Assembly: GCF_001758365.1 (NCBI RefSeq)
Contig: NZ_LZFO01000002.1
Span: 1-64,000, forward strand
Direction: 5' to 3'
Source of the DNA: Clostridium acetireducens DSM 10703
GTDB lineage: Bacteria > Bacillota > Clostridia > Clostridiales > Clostridiaceae
DNA length: 64,000 bases
The translations under genes were made by a program, and so were the position numbers. Positions 55,059 to 64,000 of the stretch are shown here, piece by piece. The notes beneath the pieces are model-generated. The model did no database searches. It saw nothing but the letters and a program-made list of their open reading frames with translations, and was not told where the DNA came from. Position 1 is the stretch's first letter. Each line of letters starts with the position of its first letter.

Positions 55059-55973
55059 ATGAGAAATTTTAAAGATATATTTAATATTTTACCTAACACT
55101 ATAAAAAATACATTAATAGAAGAAGAAAAAAAAGATTATATTGAAGAAATAAGAGTAAGAGCAGAAAAACCTATTATACTTCAAATAAGAAATAGAGAAA
55201 AAATATTAAATTATACTGTAACAAAAGAAGATATAAAAATTATTTTGCAGAGAATGAGCAATTATTCTATTTATGCTTTTGAAGAAGAAATAAAACAGGG
55301 ATATATAACTATAAAAGGTGGACATAGAGTTGGAATATGTGGAAGATGTATTATAGAAAAAAACAAAGTAAAAACTATAAAGGATATTGCTTCATTAAAT
55401 ATTAGAATTTGCAGAGAAGTTCAAAATTGTTCTGATTTTATAATGCCTTTTATAATTAATAAAAATATAGTTATGAACACAATAATAATTTCTCCACCTA
55501 AGTGTGGAAAAACCACTTTAATTAGGGATATAACTAAAAATTTATCCAATGGATTTAAAGATTTACAGGGTAAAAAAATATGCGTAGTAGATGAAAGAAG
55601 TGAAATAGCAGCATGTTTTGATGGAGTACCTCAACTTAACGTAGGTATAAGAACAGATATATTAGATAATTGTCCTAAAAGTGAAGGAATAATAATGGCT
55701 ATAAGAAGTATGGCTCCAGAAATAATAGTATGCGATGAAATAGGAACTGAAAAAGATATGGAAAGTATAATTATGGCTCTTAATTCAGGTGTAAGTGTTA
55801 TTACTACTATTCATGGATACGGAGTAGAAGACTTATATAATAGAAAGGTATTTGAAAAAATAGTAGAAAATAAAGTATTTAAAAGAGCTATTGTACTAAG
55901 CAACAAAAAATCTGTAGGAACATTAGAATATGTATACGATTTTGAAAATAAAATAGCTATTTGGAGGAGATAA
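55059..55973 (+). CDS. spoIIIAA: Stage III sporulation protein AA (ATPase)
   Basis: The protein has 304 residues from ATG 55059, which follows GGAAAGGAGG; an ATG at 55038 lies before that site. SpoIIIAA is a secretion-type ATPase of the SpoIIIA-SpoIIQ channel between mother cell and forespore. The Walker A loop PPKCGKTTLIRDI and the block CVVDERSEIAA, then ICDEIG-like VCDEIGTEKDM, are visible. It is the first of eight spoIIIA genes, made in the mother cell under sigma E in B. subtilis. Confidence 0.96.
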   Translation: MRNFKDIFNILPNTIKNTLIEEEKKDYIEEIRVRAEKPIILQIRNREKILNYTVTKEDIKIILQRMSNYSIYAFEEEIKQGYITIKGGHRVGICGRCIIEKNKVKTIKDIASLNIRICREVQNCSDFIMPFIINKNIVMNTIIISPPKCGKTTLIRDITKNLSNGFKDLQGKKICVVDERSEIAACFDGVPQLNVGIRTDILDNCPKSEGIIMAIRSMAPEIIVCDEIGTEKDMESIIMALNSGVSVITTIHGYGVEDLYNRKVFEKIVENKVFKRAIVLSNKKSVGTLEYVYDFENKIAIWRR

Positions 55974-55974
55974 A

Positions 55975-56493
55975 ATGCTGAGAGTTTTAGGATGCATTTT
56001 AATAATAACTACTTCCACTTCAGTTGGATTTTTATATGCCCAAAAGTTTATTAAAAGAGTAGAAGAACTAAATGAATTAAATAGGATTATTCATCAATTG
56101 GAAAATGAAATAATGTACACTCATACCCCCTTACCAGAAGCTATGACTAAAATATATAAAAAGAGTAAGTATCCATTAAATAAAGTCTTTAAAGAACTTT
56201 TTAATTTATTAAATAATAATCAGGTAGATAGTGTATATGAAGCCTTTTATAAAGCCTTAAATAAAGAAAAAGAAATTTTAAATCTTTTAAAAGAAGATAA
56301 AAATGTAATTTTAGATTTGGCAAAAAATTTAGGAGAATCGGATATAGAAGGTCAAAGAAAAATGTTTTCTTTAACTTGTGAAAATTTAAAAAAGCAAATA
56401 AAATCTGCAGAAATATCTTTAGATAAAAATGTAAAAATGTACAGGTATCTAGGGTTTACTATAGGGGCAATGGTTATAATAATGCTAATTTAA
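55975..56493 (+). CDS. spoIIIAB: Stage III sporulation protein AB
   Basis: The 172-residue protein has membrane helices at both ends and a helical middle (RVEELNELNRIIHQLENEIM), resembling the GspF-like fold described for SpoIIIAB. It follows spoIIIAA by one base, with GGAGGAG upstream inside the previous gene. Confidence 0.94.
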   Translation: MLRVLGCILIITTSTSVGFLYAQKFIKRVEELNELNRIIHQLENEIMYTHTPLPEAMTKIYKKSKYPLNKVFKELFNLLNNNQVDSVYEAFYKALNKEKEILNLLKEDKNVILDLAKNLGESDIEGQRKMFSLTCENLKKQIKSAEISLDKNVKMYRYLGFTIGAMVIIMLI

Positions 56494-56517
56494 AAAACTT
56501 TAAAGGGGATGAACACT

Positions 56518-56715
56518 ATGTTAGACATAAGTTTAATATTTAAAATTGCTGGTATAAGTATACTTATTATAATATTAGATAAAATTTTGATAAGTAGTGG
56601 AAAAGATGATTATGCAGTAGTAACTAATTTGGCAGGTATAATAATAATTTTAATGTTAGTAATAAATTTAATAAATAGATTATTTAATACAGTTAGAACT
56701 ATGTTTCAACTTTAG
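56518..56715 (+). CDS. spoIIIAC: Stage III sporulation protein AC
   Basis: This 65-residue protein with two membrane helices is a member of the SpoIIIAC/AD family. ATG 56518 (MLDISLIFKIAG) is chosen because AAAGGGG is at proper distance and it matches the family N-terminus; ATG 56509 is too close to that site. Confidence 0.94.
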   Translation: MLDISLIFKIAGISILIIILDKILISSGKDDYAVVTNLAGIIIILMLVINLINRLFNTVRTMFQL

Positions 56716-56724
56716 GAGGCTAAT

Positions 56725-57108
56725 ATGGAAATAATACAAATAGTAGCTTTTGCTTTTATTTCTTTATTTATAGTAATTATATTAAGACAAGAAAAAAAAG
56801 AGTTAGCAGTACAAGTAAGCATAATTGTAGGTTCTTTAATATTTATATTTATGATAAGTAAAATTACAGCAATACTGCAACTTTTACAACAATTGGCTTT
56901 GAAAGCTAATATAAATTTTGTTTATCTAAATGTAGTGTTTAAAATACTGGGAATTGCTTATTTAGCTACTTTTTGCAGTGAAATTTGTAAAGATGCAGGA
57001 GAAAATAATATTGCATCTAAAGTGGAGTTTGCAGGTAAAATACTAATACTTGTATTAGCTATACCAATTCTTATGGCAGTACTCCAATCAATTTTAAAAA
57101 TCATGTAG
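56725..57108 (+). CDS. spoIIIAD: Stage III sporulation protein AD
   Basis: The 127-residue protein has about four membrane segments, starting MEIIQIVAFAFISLF and containing AYLATFCSEICKDAGENNIA, a strong SpoIIIAD mark. It belongs to the channel membrane base. It follows spoIIIAC by nine bases with GGAGG upstream. Confidence 0.95.
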   Translation: MEIIQIVAFAFISLFIVIILRQEKKELAVQVSIIVGSLIFIFMISKITAILQLLQQLALKANINFVYLNVVFKILGIAYLATFCSEICKDAGENNIASKVEFAGKILILVLAIPILMAVLQSILKIM

Positions 57109-57116
57109 GTGTGAAT

Positions 57117-58280
57117 ATGAATATTAAAAAAATATTATTATTAAGTGTTTTAATTGTTTTATTATTTTCCTGTAATGTAAAGGGATTTAATGAAGATGCA
57201 AATAACAAAACAAATCAAGATAATAAAAAAGTAGAAGAACTTTATAATTATATAACAAATATAAACAGCCAATATGAGTTTTTAAAAGATATAGATGTTA
57301 AAGATTATGTAAAACACTATATGCAAAAGGGTGAAAGTAAACTTTCGGGAAAAAAATTGATTAAACATTTTATTACATATGCCTTTAGAGAAGTTCACGC
57401 TTCTTTGAAATTAATGGCAATACTAATTATAATAGCTGTAATATGTGCTTTACTAACTAATCTTCAAAAGGCTTTTAGCAATGAAAGTCTTTCTAATATA
57501 GCTTATTTTGCCTGTTATAGTTTGATAATAATTATAATGACAAAAAGTTTTTATATAGGAGTAAAAATAGCCAATGAAAGCATAAATAAAATGACAGATT
57601 TTATGGCAGCATTAATACCAGTTTTAATAATGTTAGTGGCAAGTGTAGGTGGTTTTGTAGAAGCAGCTATACTAGATCCAATTATAATAGGAGCCATAAA
57701 TATAAGTTCTCAAATTTTTGTAAAAATAATTATTCCTATAATAATAATAACTTTTGTACTTCAATTTGCAAATAACATATCCAGTGATTATAAAGTAGAC
57801 AAATTAACTAAACTTTTAAATCAAATAGCACTTTGGTCTCAAGGTATAATAATGACTGTATTTATAGGCATTATTACTATAAGGGGAATTTCATCTCAAA
57901 CTATTGATGAAGTTACATCTAGAACAGCTAAATTTGCTGTAGATAATTTTGTACCTATAGTAGGAAAATGTTTATCTGATGCTATAGGTACTGTAGCAGG
58001 ATACTCTATGCTTTTAAAAAATGTCATAAGTAGTTTAGGACTTTTTATGTTAGTTATAATGATTTCTTTTCCTTTAATTAAAATACTAGCTATGGTATTA
58101 ATGTATAAGCTTACTGCAGCATTAATAGAGCCTATAAGCGACGGCAGATTAGTAAATTGTATTAGTTCAGCAGGAGATTCTTTAATACTTATAATGTCTT
58201 GTCTTATATGCGTTTGTGTAATGTTTTTTATAATGATAGCCATAATAGCTTCTGCAGGTCGGTTAATGATAGGGGTGTAG
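57117..58280 (+). CDS. spoIIIAE: Stage III sporulation protein AE
   Basis: The 387-residue protein has a signal-like N-terminus (ILLLSVLIVLLFSCNVKGF) and about eight further membrane helices. ATG 57117 is preferred to GTG 57111 because TAGGTG is then at normal distance. SpoIIIAE is the large polytopic part of the SpoIIIA complex. The ASVGGFVEAAILDP block is typical. Confidence 0.95.
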   Translation: MNIKKILLLSVLIVLLFSCNVKGFNEDANNKTNQDNKKVEELYNYITNINSQYEFLKDIDVKDYVKHYMQKGESKLSGKKLIKHFITYAFREVHASLKLMAILIIIAVICALLTNLQKAFSNESLSNIAYFACYSLIIIIMTKSFYIGVKIANESINKMTDFMAALIPVLIMLVASVGGFVEAAILDPIIIGAINISSQIFVKIIIPIIIITFVLQFANNISSDYKVDKLTKLLNQIALWSQGIIMTVFIGIITIRGISSQTIDEVTSRTAKFAVDNFVPIVGKCLSDAIGTVAGYSMLLKNVISSLGLFMLVIMISFPLIKILAMVLMYKLTAALIEPISDGRLVNCISSAGDSLILIMSCLICVCVMFFIMIAIIASAGRLMIGV

Positions 58281-58283
58281 TAT

Positions 58284-58880
58284 ATGATTGAAAGTTTAAA
58301 ACAGTGGATTATAAATATTTGCACAGCTGTATTTTTTATAACAGCAGTAGAAATGATATTGCCCAATAATTCTTTAAAAAAATATGCTAAATTTGTTTTA
58401 GGATTAATTTTAATAACAGTGCTTATAAATCCTATTATAAAAATATTTCATAAAAATTTTGACATAAATGTTTATTCTAAAAATATATATGAAAACTTTG
58501 ATAAATCTAAACATCAAGAAGACTTACAAGAATATAAAAAAAATACTTTAGATAATACTGTAGAAGTTTTTAAAAGCAATATAGAATCTTTATGTGAAAA
58601 TAAACTAAAAGAAAAATACCCTAATGAAAAATATAAAGTAAGTGCAAAAGTTCAGTTTGATGAAGGCAAAGAAAAGTTTTTTATAAATAAAATAGATGTA
58701 TTAGTTAAAAGCAATAAAATAGAAAAAATAAAAAAAGTTAAAATAGATTCCAAAGATAGACTAGCTAACACATCTAATAATACAGAAATTTTAAATAATG
58801 AAAAAGGAAAAAACATAAAAAAATATTTAAGTGATGAACTTAAAGTATCCAAAGATATTATAATTGTCCGTAAACTCTAA
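58284..58880 (+). CDS. spoIIIAF: Stage III sporulation protein AF
   Basis: The 198-residue protein has two membrane helices in the first 55 residues (TAVFFITAVEMILPN, then FVLGLILITVLINPI) and a soluble domain that in B. subtilis has a ring-building fold. It lies three bases after spoIIIAE with GGGGTG upstream. Confidence 0.94.
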   Translation: MIESLKQWIINICTAVFFITAVEMILPNNSLKKYAKFVLGLILITVLINPIIKIFHKNFDINVYSKNIYENFDKSKHQEDLQEYKKNTLDNTVEVFKSNIESLCENKLKEKYPNEKYKVSAKVQFDEGKEKFFINKIDVLVKSNKIEKIKKVKIDSKDRLANTSNNTEILNNEKGKNIKKYLSDELKVSKDIIIVRKL

Positions 58881-58901
58881 TTTTTAGAGGGGGTTAAATA
58901 G

Positions 58902-59519
58902 ATGAATTTTAAAAATATTATGAAAAAAATAAAAAAAATAAACTTTAATAAAAATACATCTAATATGATTATATTGTTTTTATTAGGTATATTGCTTATT
59001 ATTGGAAGTAATTTATTAAAACCATCTCCTAAAAAAGATATATCTAGATTAGCGTTTAATTCTAAGGATAAGAATGAAAAATCAGAAGACAATGAGTATG
59101 AAAAAACAATTAAAAGTGAAGGAGATTACGAAAATACTGTAAAAAATGAATTAAAAAACATATTATCTAAAATACAGGGTGTAGGTATTGTAGAAGTAAT
59201 GATATATTTTGAAAGTGGTGAAGAACAAGTTCCAGCTATGAATATAAATGATTCTATAAATTCCACAGAAGAAAATGACAATGAAGGTGGAAAAAGAAAT
59301 ACAACTCAAAAAAATAATGGATCTACTGTAGTAATAACTAATAGTGGCAGTGATTCTAAACCTTTAATAGTAAAAAAAATCAAACCTAAAGTTACAGGAG
59401 TGGTAGTAGTAGCAGAAGGAGCTGAAGAAAAAGTTACAGAACTTAGAATAACTAAAGCAGTAGTAGATTTATTTAATGTGCCAGAAGAAAAAGTTAACGT
59501 TTATCCAATGAAAAAGTAA
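58902..59519 (+). CDS. spoIIIAG: Stage III sporulation protein AG
   Basis: The 205-residue protein has a basic N-terminus, one membrane helix (about residues 22-40, IILFLLGILLIIGSNLL) and an outside domain. SpoIIIAG forms the large ring of the channel in B. subtilis. The IQGVGIVEVMIYFESGEEQV and TELRITKAVVDLFNV blocks support the call. GAGGGGG precedes the ATG. Confidence 0.95.
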   Translation: MNFKNIMKKIKKINFNKNTSNMIILFLLGILLIIGSNLLKPSPKKDISRLAFNSKDKNEKSEDNEYEKTIKSEGDYENTVKNELKNILSKIQGVGIVEVMIYFESGEEQVPAMNINDSINSTEENDNEGGKRNTTQKNNGSTVVITNSGSDSKPLIVKKIKPKVTGVVVVAEGAEEKVTELRITKAVVDLFNVPEEKVNVYPMKK

Positions 59520-59573
59520 TATTAATCATATTTTTAGCATATAATTTTCTAGAATAATAAAGGAGGAATAAAT

Positions 59574-60098
59574 ATGAATAAGAAACAAGCAGTAATTATT
59601 GTTAGTTTGTTAGCTCTTATAGTGTGTGTAGGAGTGCTTGCTGCAAAATTAAACAACCCATTATATGTTAATGGAGTTGAAAATCAAGGAAAAAGCACTA
59701 TATCTTTTAATAATGTAGAAAAATCCAAAGAAAAAGAACAGGTGTCAAAATCATCAGAATTTTTTAGTGAGGCTATATTAACAAGGGATCATAAAAATTC
59801 CCAAACTCTTCAAAATTTAAAATCTATTATTGATAATAAAAATATATCCAAAGAAAAAAAAGATAGTGCTGCAGAAAAGTACACTGAATTAGCTATGAAC
59901 ATAAATTATGAATCAAGAATAGAAACAGATTTAAAAGCTAAAGGATTTGAAGATGTAGTATGCTCTATAGAAAATGATAAAGCAAGAATAATAGTTAAAA
60001 CTAGTGAAAAATTAACAGACAAGCAATTAAAAGATATACAAAATGTAGTAATGAGTGTAGCTAAAATAAAGGATGTTGAAATTCAAACTAAACAATAA
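59574..60098 (+). CDS. spoIIIAH: Stage III sporulation protein AH
   Basis: The 174-residue protein has one N-terminal membrane helix (about residues 6-24) and a YscJ/FliF-like outside domain (FEDVVCSIENDKARIIV). SpoIIIAH binds SpoIIQ across the intermembrane space. The spoIIQ gene is not here; many clostridia lack it or use another partner. It is the last gene of the spoIIIA operon, with AAAGGAGG upstream. Confidence 0.95.
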   Translation: MNKKQAVIIVSLLALIVCVGVLAAKLNNPLYVNGVENQGKSTISFNNVEKSKEKEQVSKSSEFFSEAILTRDHKNSQTLQNLKSIIDNKNISKEKKDSAAEKYTELAMNINYESRIETDLKAKGFEDVVCSIENDKARIIVKTSEKLTDKQLKDIQNVVMSVAKIKDVEIQTKQ

Positions 60099-60175
60099 TT
60101 GTAAAATATTAAGCTATTTGATATAATGGTACATAAGATAAAGCTTTTGCTTGTAAAGCAAGGAGGTAAGCGTAT

Positions 60176-60568
60176 ATGGAAGAAAATTTAAATAAAGAGA
60201 CAGATATTGGAGTAGTTAAGATTTCAGATGAAGTTGTAGGGGTTATTGCTGGACTTGCTACTACAGAAATAGAAGGTATAATTGGAATGAGTGCTAGCTT
60301 AGTAGGGGGCATAACTGAAATATTAAAAGGTAAAAAAAATCTATCAAAAGGTGTTAAAGTAAATGTAGGAGAAGACAGTGCTATAATTGATTTATATGTA
60401 GTAGTAGAGTACGGAGTAAAAATACCAGAAGTAGCGGAAAAGGTTCAGAAAAATGTAAAAAAGAGTGTTGAATCTATGACTGGTCTTACAGTATCATCAG
60501 TGAACATTCATGTGCAAAATGTTATGATTCCCCAATTAGAGGAAACCTTAGAAGAAATTGAAGAATAA
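60176..60568 (+). CDS. Asp23/Gls24-family envelope stress protein
   Basis: The 130-residue protein has the Asp23 pattern (VKISDEVVGVIAGLATTEIE near the start, then VEYGVKIPEVAEKVQ). Homologues lie between spoIIIAH and nusB in most Firmicutes (YqhY in B. subtilis) and are linked to lipid metabolism and envelope stress. AAGGAGG precedes the start, and a strong terminator follows. Confidence 0.94.
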   Translation: MEENLNKETDIGVVKISDEVVGVIAGLATTEIEGIIGMSASLVGGITEILKGKKNLSKGVKVNVGEDSAIIDLYVVVEYGVKIPEVAEKVQKNVKKSVESMTGLTVSSVNIHVQNVMIPQLEETLEEIEE

Positions 60569-60572
60569 CTTT

Positions 60573-60598
60573 CACCCTCTGAATTCAGAGGGTGTTTC
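60573..60598 (+). terminator. Rho-independent terminator after the Asp23 gene
   Basis: CACCCTCTGAATTCAGAGGGTG (60573-60594) is a perfect 22-base palindrome that folds into an eight-bp stem with a GAATTC loop, followed by TTTCT. It separates the Asp23 gene from nusB. Confidence 0.85.
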
Positions 60599-60712
60599 TG
60601 CGTTAAGTTTAATATAAAAATTTTTAAATTATACTTGGTAATTTATTTAGGAATAATTATAATTAATATGTTAAGAATTATAAATAATAAATGTAGAAGA
60701 TGGAGGACTAAA

Positions 60713-61174
60713 ATGAATAGAAGAAAATCAAGAGAAATAGCTATGCAATTATTGTTTGAAACAACTATAAAAGGGGATAGTTTTATAGATGTAATACAAA
60801 ATTTAAAAGAAAATATAGATATAGATTTAGAAAATAAAATAAAAGATGAAGAAGGTATTAATTTAAATGATGTAGATATGGAATATATATTGAAAATACT
60901 TAAAGGTGTTTTTGAAAATTTAGAATATATAGATAATGTTTTAAAACCATATTTGAAAAACTGGAAAATAGATAGACTATCTAAAGTAGACCTTTCAATT
61001 ATGAGATTATGTACTTATGAAATATTATTTGAAGATAGCATACCAGACAAAGTATCAATAAATGAAGCTATAGAATTAGCTAAAAAATTTGCTGGAGATA
61101 AAACGCCTGCTTTTATAAATGGAGTGCTTAACAATGTTTTAAATAATAAGGAGAATATTAATAAAAACAATTAA
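60713..61174 (+). CDS. nusB: Transcription antitermination factor NusB
   Basis: The protein has 153 residues from ATG 60713, which follows TGGAGGA; a longer frame from 60635 has no site and adds a non-family tail. NusB with NusE binds boxA of rRNA transcripts. RKSREIAMQLLFE and the C-terminal KVSINEAIELAKKFAGDKTP with FINGVLNNV are family marks. Confidence 0.95.
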   Translation: MNRRKSREIAMQLLFETTIKGDSFIDVIQNLKENIDIDLENKIKDEEGINLNDVDMEYILKILKGVFENLEYIDNVLKPYLKNWKIDRLSKVDLSIMRLCTYEILFEDSIPDKVSINEAIELAKKFAGDKTPAFINGVLNNVLNNKENINKNN

Positions 61175-61185
61175 GAGAGGGGGTA

Positions 61186-61212
61186 GTCTTACAGCAAGTT
61201 TTCTGTAAGGCA
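61186..61212 (+). promoter_or_regulatory. Hairpin in the folD leader
   Basis: TCTTACAG (61187-61194) pairs with CTGTAAG (61203-61209) around CAAGTTTT. A strong GAGAGGGGG lies before the hairpin, while the ATG at 61220 is after it, with only AAGG close by. The stem could bring the distant ribosome site near the start or modulate it. Confidence 0.45.
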
Positions 61213-61219
61213 ATAAATA

Positions 61220-62068
61220 ATGGGAACAATAATAAAGGGTAAAGAAATAGCTAATAAATATAAAAAAGAAATAAGTGATTTTGTAGAAAATAGAAAAAAG
61301 GAATTTAAAAGAGTACCTTGTATTTCCACTATATTAGTTGGAAATGATGCAGGTTCTATGCTTTATGCTAAAAATCAAAAGAGAATATGTGAACAACTAG
61401 GATTAAAATATATATTAAATACTTTTGAAGAAAATACAAAAGAAAAAGAAATTATAGATAATATAGAAAGATTAAATAGTGACAATAATGTAGATGGAAT
61501 AATACTTATGCTTCCACTACCTAAACATTTAAATGAAAAATATATAACTTCAAAAATATCTTATAAAAAAGATATAGATGGATTAACAGATATAAATACA
61601 GGCATGTTTTATAAAGGTGAAAAATGCTTTATACCTTGTACACCTAAGGGAATAGTAAAGCTTATAGAAAGTACTGGAATTAATATAGAAGGAAAAAATG
61701 CAGTAGTAGTAGGAAGAAGTAATATAGTAGGAAAGCCTATAGCTCATCTTTTATTAAATAAAAATGCTACAGTTACTATATGTCACTCTAAAACTAAAAA
61801 TTTAAAAGAAGTGTGCAAATCTGCAGATATATTAATTGCTGCAATAGGTAAACCTAATTTTATAAATGAAGAATTTGTAAAAAAAGGAGCAGTAGTTATA
61901 GATGTAGGTACTAATAGAGTGGAAGGAAAAGTAGTAGGAGATGTATATTTTGAAAAAGTAATAAATAAAGCAGATTATGTTACACCTGTGCCTGGAGGAG
62001 TAGGTGCAATGACTACTACTATGCTAATGTTAAATACTTGTGAGGCATTAAATAGAAATGTATATTAA
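61220..62068 (+). CDS. folD: Methylene-THF dehydrogenase / cyclohydrolase
   Basis: FolD interconverts 5,10-methylene-THF, methenyl-THF and 10-formyl-THF in one-carbon metabolism. The 282-residue length is standard. The catalytic lysine lies in [13 protein letters not shown], the substrate loop in [14 protein letters not shown], and the NAD(P) fold begins at [14 protein letters not shown]. The usual PGGVGPMT reads PGGVGAMT. It overlaps xseA by 11 bases. Confidence 0.97.
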   Translation: MGTIIKGKEIANKYKKEISDFVENRKKEFKRVPCISTILVGNDAGSMLYAKNQKRICEQLGLKYILNTFEENTKEKEIIDNIERLNSDNNVDGIILMLPLPKHLNEKYITSKISYKKDIDGLTDINTGMFYKGEKCFIPCTPKGIVKLIESTGINIEGKNAVVVGRSNIVGKPIAHLLLNKNATVTICHSKTKNLKEVCKSADILIAAIGKPNFINEEFVKKGAVVIDVGTNRVEGKVVGDVYFEKVINKADYVTPVPGGVGAMTTTMLMLNTCEALNRNVY

Positions 62069-63257
62069 AACTTTATCAGTAAGTTCTTTAAACAATTACA
62101 TAAAAAAAGTATTAGATAATGATTTTATATTAAATAATGCTTATATAAAAGGGGAAATATCAAATTTTAAATGGCATAGTAGTGGACATATATACTTTTC
62201 TTTAAAAGATGAATATAGCAAAATAAAGTGTGTTATGTTTAAAGGTTATGCAAAGAACTTAAAATTTATTCCAGAAGAGGGAATGAAGGTAGTTGTAAAA
62301 GGTCATGTATCTGTATATCAAAAAGAAGGTGCTTATCAGCTTTATTGTGATGAAATGGAACCAGAGGGCTTAGGGGAACTTTATATAGCTTTTCAAAAGC
62401 TTAAAGAAAAGCTAGAAAAAGAAGGGCTATTTGATGAAAGTCATAAAAAACCTATACCTAAATATGCACAAAAAATAGGTGTAATAACTTCTCCTACAGG
62501 AGCAGCTATAAGGGATATTATAAATGTTACTAAAAGAAGAAATAAAAACATAGACATTTTAATTTATCCTACTTTAGTACAAGGTACAAAATCTAGTGAA
62601 GATATAATAAAAGCATTGAAAACATTAGATAATATTAAAGATATAGATATAATTATATTAGCTAGAGGGGGAGGGTCTATAGAGGAGCTTTGGTCTTTTA
62701 ATGATGAAAATTTAGCTAAAGCAATTTATAATTGTAAAAAACCTATAATAACAGGAGTAGGTCATGAAATTGATTTTACTATAGCAGATTTTGTAAGCGA
62801 CAGAAGAGCTCCTACACCTTCTGCTGCAGCAGAAATAGCTGTGTTTGACTTAAATGAATTTAATAATACAATAAAAAATTACACTAATTTATTAAATAAT
62901 AATATTAAATCTATGCTAAAAGATAAATACAGCAATTTCATCAATATAAAAAATTCATTAAGACTTAATAGCCCTGAAAGCTATATTGTAAATCAATATA
63001 CTTATATAGATAAATTAATTCAAAATTTAAATTACACAGTAAAAAATAAACTAGAAAGAGAAAAACAAAATTTAGGTAAAATAAATGCTTTACTTTCAGC
63101 CAATAATCCTTTAAATATTTTAAATAAAGGATATGCAGTAGTACAAGATGAAAAGAATAATGTAATTAGCAAAATAGATAAAATTAAAAAAGTAGATAAA
63201 ATTAAAATTACATTAAAAGATGGTACTGCATTGGGAAAATTTATATTAGAAGAATAA
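62058..63257 (+). CDS. xseA: Exodeoxyribonuclease VII large subunit
   Basis: The 399-residue protein has an N-terminal OB fold ([20 protein letters not shown]), the catalytic region with [15 protein letters not shown] and [17 protein letters not shown], and a C-terminal coiled coil. With XseB it degrades single-stranded DNA from both ends. It starts within folD, and xseB follows closely. Confidence 0.97.
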   Translation: MYIKTLSVSSLNNYIKKVLDNDFILNNAYIKGEISNFKWHSSGHIYFSLKDEYSKIKCVMFKGYAKNLKFIPEEGMKVVVKGHVSVYQKEGAYQLYCDEMEPEGLGELYIAFQKLKEKLEKEGLFDESHKKPIPKYAQKIGVITSPTGAAIRDIINVTKRRNKNIDILIYPTLVQGTKSSEDIIKALKTLDNIKDIDIIILARGGGSIEELWSFNDENLAKAIYNCKKPIITGVGHEIDFTIADFVSDRRAPTPSAAAEIAVFDLNEFNNTIKNYTNLLNNNIKSMLKDKYSNFINIKNSLRLNSPESYIVNQYTYIDKLIQNLNYTVKNKLEREKQNLGKINALLSANNPLNILNKGYAVVQDEKNNVISKIDKIKKVDKIKITLKDGTALGKFILEE

Positions 63258-63270
63258 AGGGGTGAATGTT

Positions 63271-63483
63271 TTGCCTAAGAAAGAAACTTATGAAGGCATG
63301 TTAAATAAGCTAGAAGAAATAGTAAAAGATATGGAAAAAGAGGAATTATCTTTAGAAGATTCTATAAAGAAGTATGAAGAAGGAGTTAAACTATCCAATA
63401 AAATATATAAAATTTTAAATGAAGCAGAAGGAAAAATAAAAGTATTAACAGAAGATGGAGAAAAGAATTTCATAGAAGAATAA
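63271..63483 (+). CDS. xseB: Exodeoxyribonuclease VII small subunit
   Basis: The 70-residue helical protein has the XseB pattern YEGMLNKLEEIVKDMEKEEL and SLEDSIKKYEEGVKL. TTG 63271 is preferred, with AAAGGGG eight bases upstream; GTG 63262 overlaps that site. It is encoded 13 bases after xseA, as is usual for the pair. Confidence 0.94.
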   Translation: MPKKETYEGMLNKLEEIVKDMEKEELSLEDSIKKYEEGVKLSNKIYKILNEAEGKIKVLTEDGEKNFIEE

Positions 63484-63512
63484 TATTTTAGATTAGATAG
63501 GAGATTTTTTAT

Positions 63513-64000
63513 ATGACATGTATTAAAAAAATAAAAAGTAATATTGATATGTGGCTAGAAAATTATTTTGAAAATAAAGGAACCTATAATAAAAAAATAT
63601 ATGAAGCTATGAATTATAGTTTGAATATTGGAGGAAAAAGAATTAGACCTTTATTAATGATTCTTACTTACTCTATGTATAAGGATAATTATAAAGAAAT
63701 TATTCCTGTAGCTGGTGCTGTAGAAATGATACATACTTATTCATTAATACATGATGATTTACCTTGTATGGATAATGACGATTTAAGAAGAGGTAAGCCT
63801 ACTAATCACAAAGTTTTTGGAGAAGCTATAGCTTTATTAGCTGGAGATGGTCTTTTAAGTGAAGCTATGAATGTAATTATAAATTATTGCAGTTATAAAG
63901 ATATTGAAGCTATAGAAGCTTGTAAAGTTATTTTTAATGCAGCTGGTACTGAAGGAATGGTAGGAGGTCAAACTGTAGATATTTTAAGCGAAAATAAAGA
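63513..64000 (+). CDS. ispA: Farnesyl/geranylgeranyl diphosphate synthase (cut by window edge)
   Basis: An open frame from ATG 63513 (after TAGGAGA) runs off the right edge, giving 162 codons. The trans-prenyltransferase marks are GGKRIRPLLM and the first aspartate-rich motif DDLPCMDNDDLRRGKPT, then GDGLLSEA and GGQTVDIL. It makes farnesyl diphosphate from IPP and DMAPP for undecaprenyl phosphate and other isoprenoids. Position after xseB is typical. Confidence 0.94.
   Translation, partial: MTCIKKIKSNIDMWLENYFENKGTYNKKIYEAMNYSLNIGGKRIRPLLMILTYSMYKDNYKEIIPVAGAVEMIHTYSLIHDDLPCMDNDDLRRGKPTNHKVFGEAIALLAGDGLLSEAMNVIINYCSYKDIEAIEACKVIFNAAGTEGMVGGQTVDILSENK

Noticed and set aside
60635-60712. A hydrophobic N-terminal extension of NusB
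   Set aside because: The clear TGGAGGA site before ATG 60713 and the family N-terminus RKSREIAMQLL support the later start.

Overview
The window is chromosomal DNA from a very AT-rich, endospore-forming member of Clostridium sensu stricto. Evidence: base composition and codon use, a complete spoIIIA operon, SpoVD, a meso-DAP type MurE, a CWB2 surface protein, and the typical clostridial order pilB-pilC-pilins-pilMNO / pepP / efp / spoIIIAA-AH / asp23 / nusB / folD / xseAB / ispA. The C. tetani / C. botulinum side of the genus is my impression only; the species cannot be settled by eye. No rRNA, tRNA, CRISPR array or prophage was seen.

Layout. (1) 1-15,000 is a mosaic: an unknown basic protein, deoC, a Lon-like protease, ychF, a BlaI/BlaR1/subtilase signalling module, an AraC-GyrI regulator, two PH-domain membrane proteins and a DUF1835 protein. 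These are separated by two families of long palindromic elements. (2) 15,470-24,800 is the division and cell-wall (dcw) cluster mraZ-rsmH-ftsL-spoVD-murE-murF-mraY-ftsW, with a three-repeat MraZ operator in front. (3) 24,900-30,700 is ftsQ, two DUF881 genes around the small basic protein gene, and the ylm group (yggS, sepF, yggT, ylmH, divIVA), closed by a strong terminator. (4) 30,750-34,100 holds aroB, mtnN, a DAHP synthase gene and a yteA-like gene; then lspA-rluD and a PyrR-controlled pyrR-uraA pair. (5) 37,980-45,860 holds an unrecognised membrane protein, exoA, a propeller lipoprotein, rqcH and a CWB2 surface protein. (6) 46,436-52,662 is a type IV pilus / type II secretion-like operon, including a 57-residue pseudopilin-like gene that is easy to miss. 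(7) 52,777-64,000 is pepP, efp, a CD1247-like gene, spoIIIAA-AH, an Asp23 gene, nusB, folD, xseA, xseB and the start of ispA.

The most unusual content is the palindromes. Family A (six copies) and family B (three copies) each have a conserved asymmetric core flanked by inverted arms. The arms match each other perfectly or almost perfectly within one copy but differ between copies. In two family A copies the arms run into the 3' end of the neighbouring gene, so the last codons of that gene are repeated in mirror image on the far side of the core. In the copy after the CWB2 gene, 152 bp match 152 bp with no mismatch, including the last 15 codons. This looks like arms made or homogenised locally from the flanking DNA rather than carried in by the element. 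All copies whose position can be judged lie at or just beyond stop codons, except copy A2, and the core is built like a two-way terminator. Two family B copies with an adjoining 55-bp repeat form roughly 365-bp inverted ends around an AraC-type gene of foreign-looking composition, giving a transposon-like unit at about 9,597-11,535 with no transposase.
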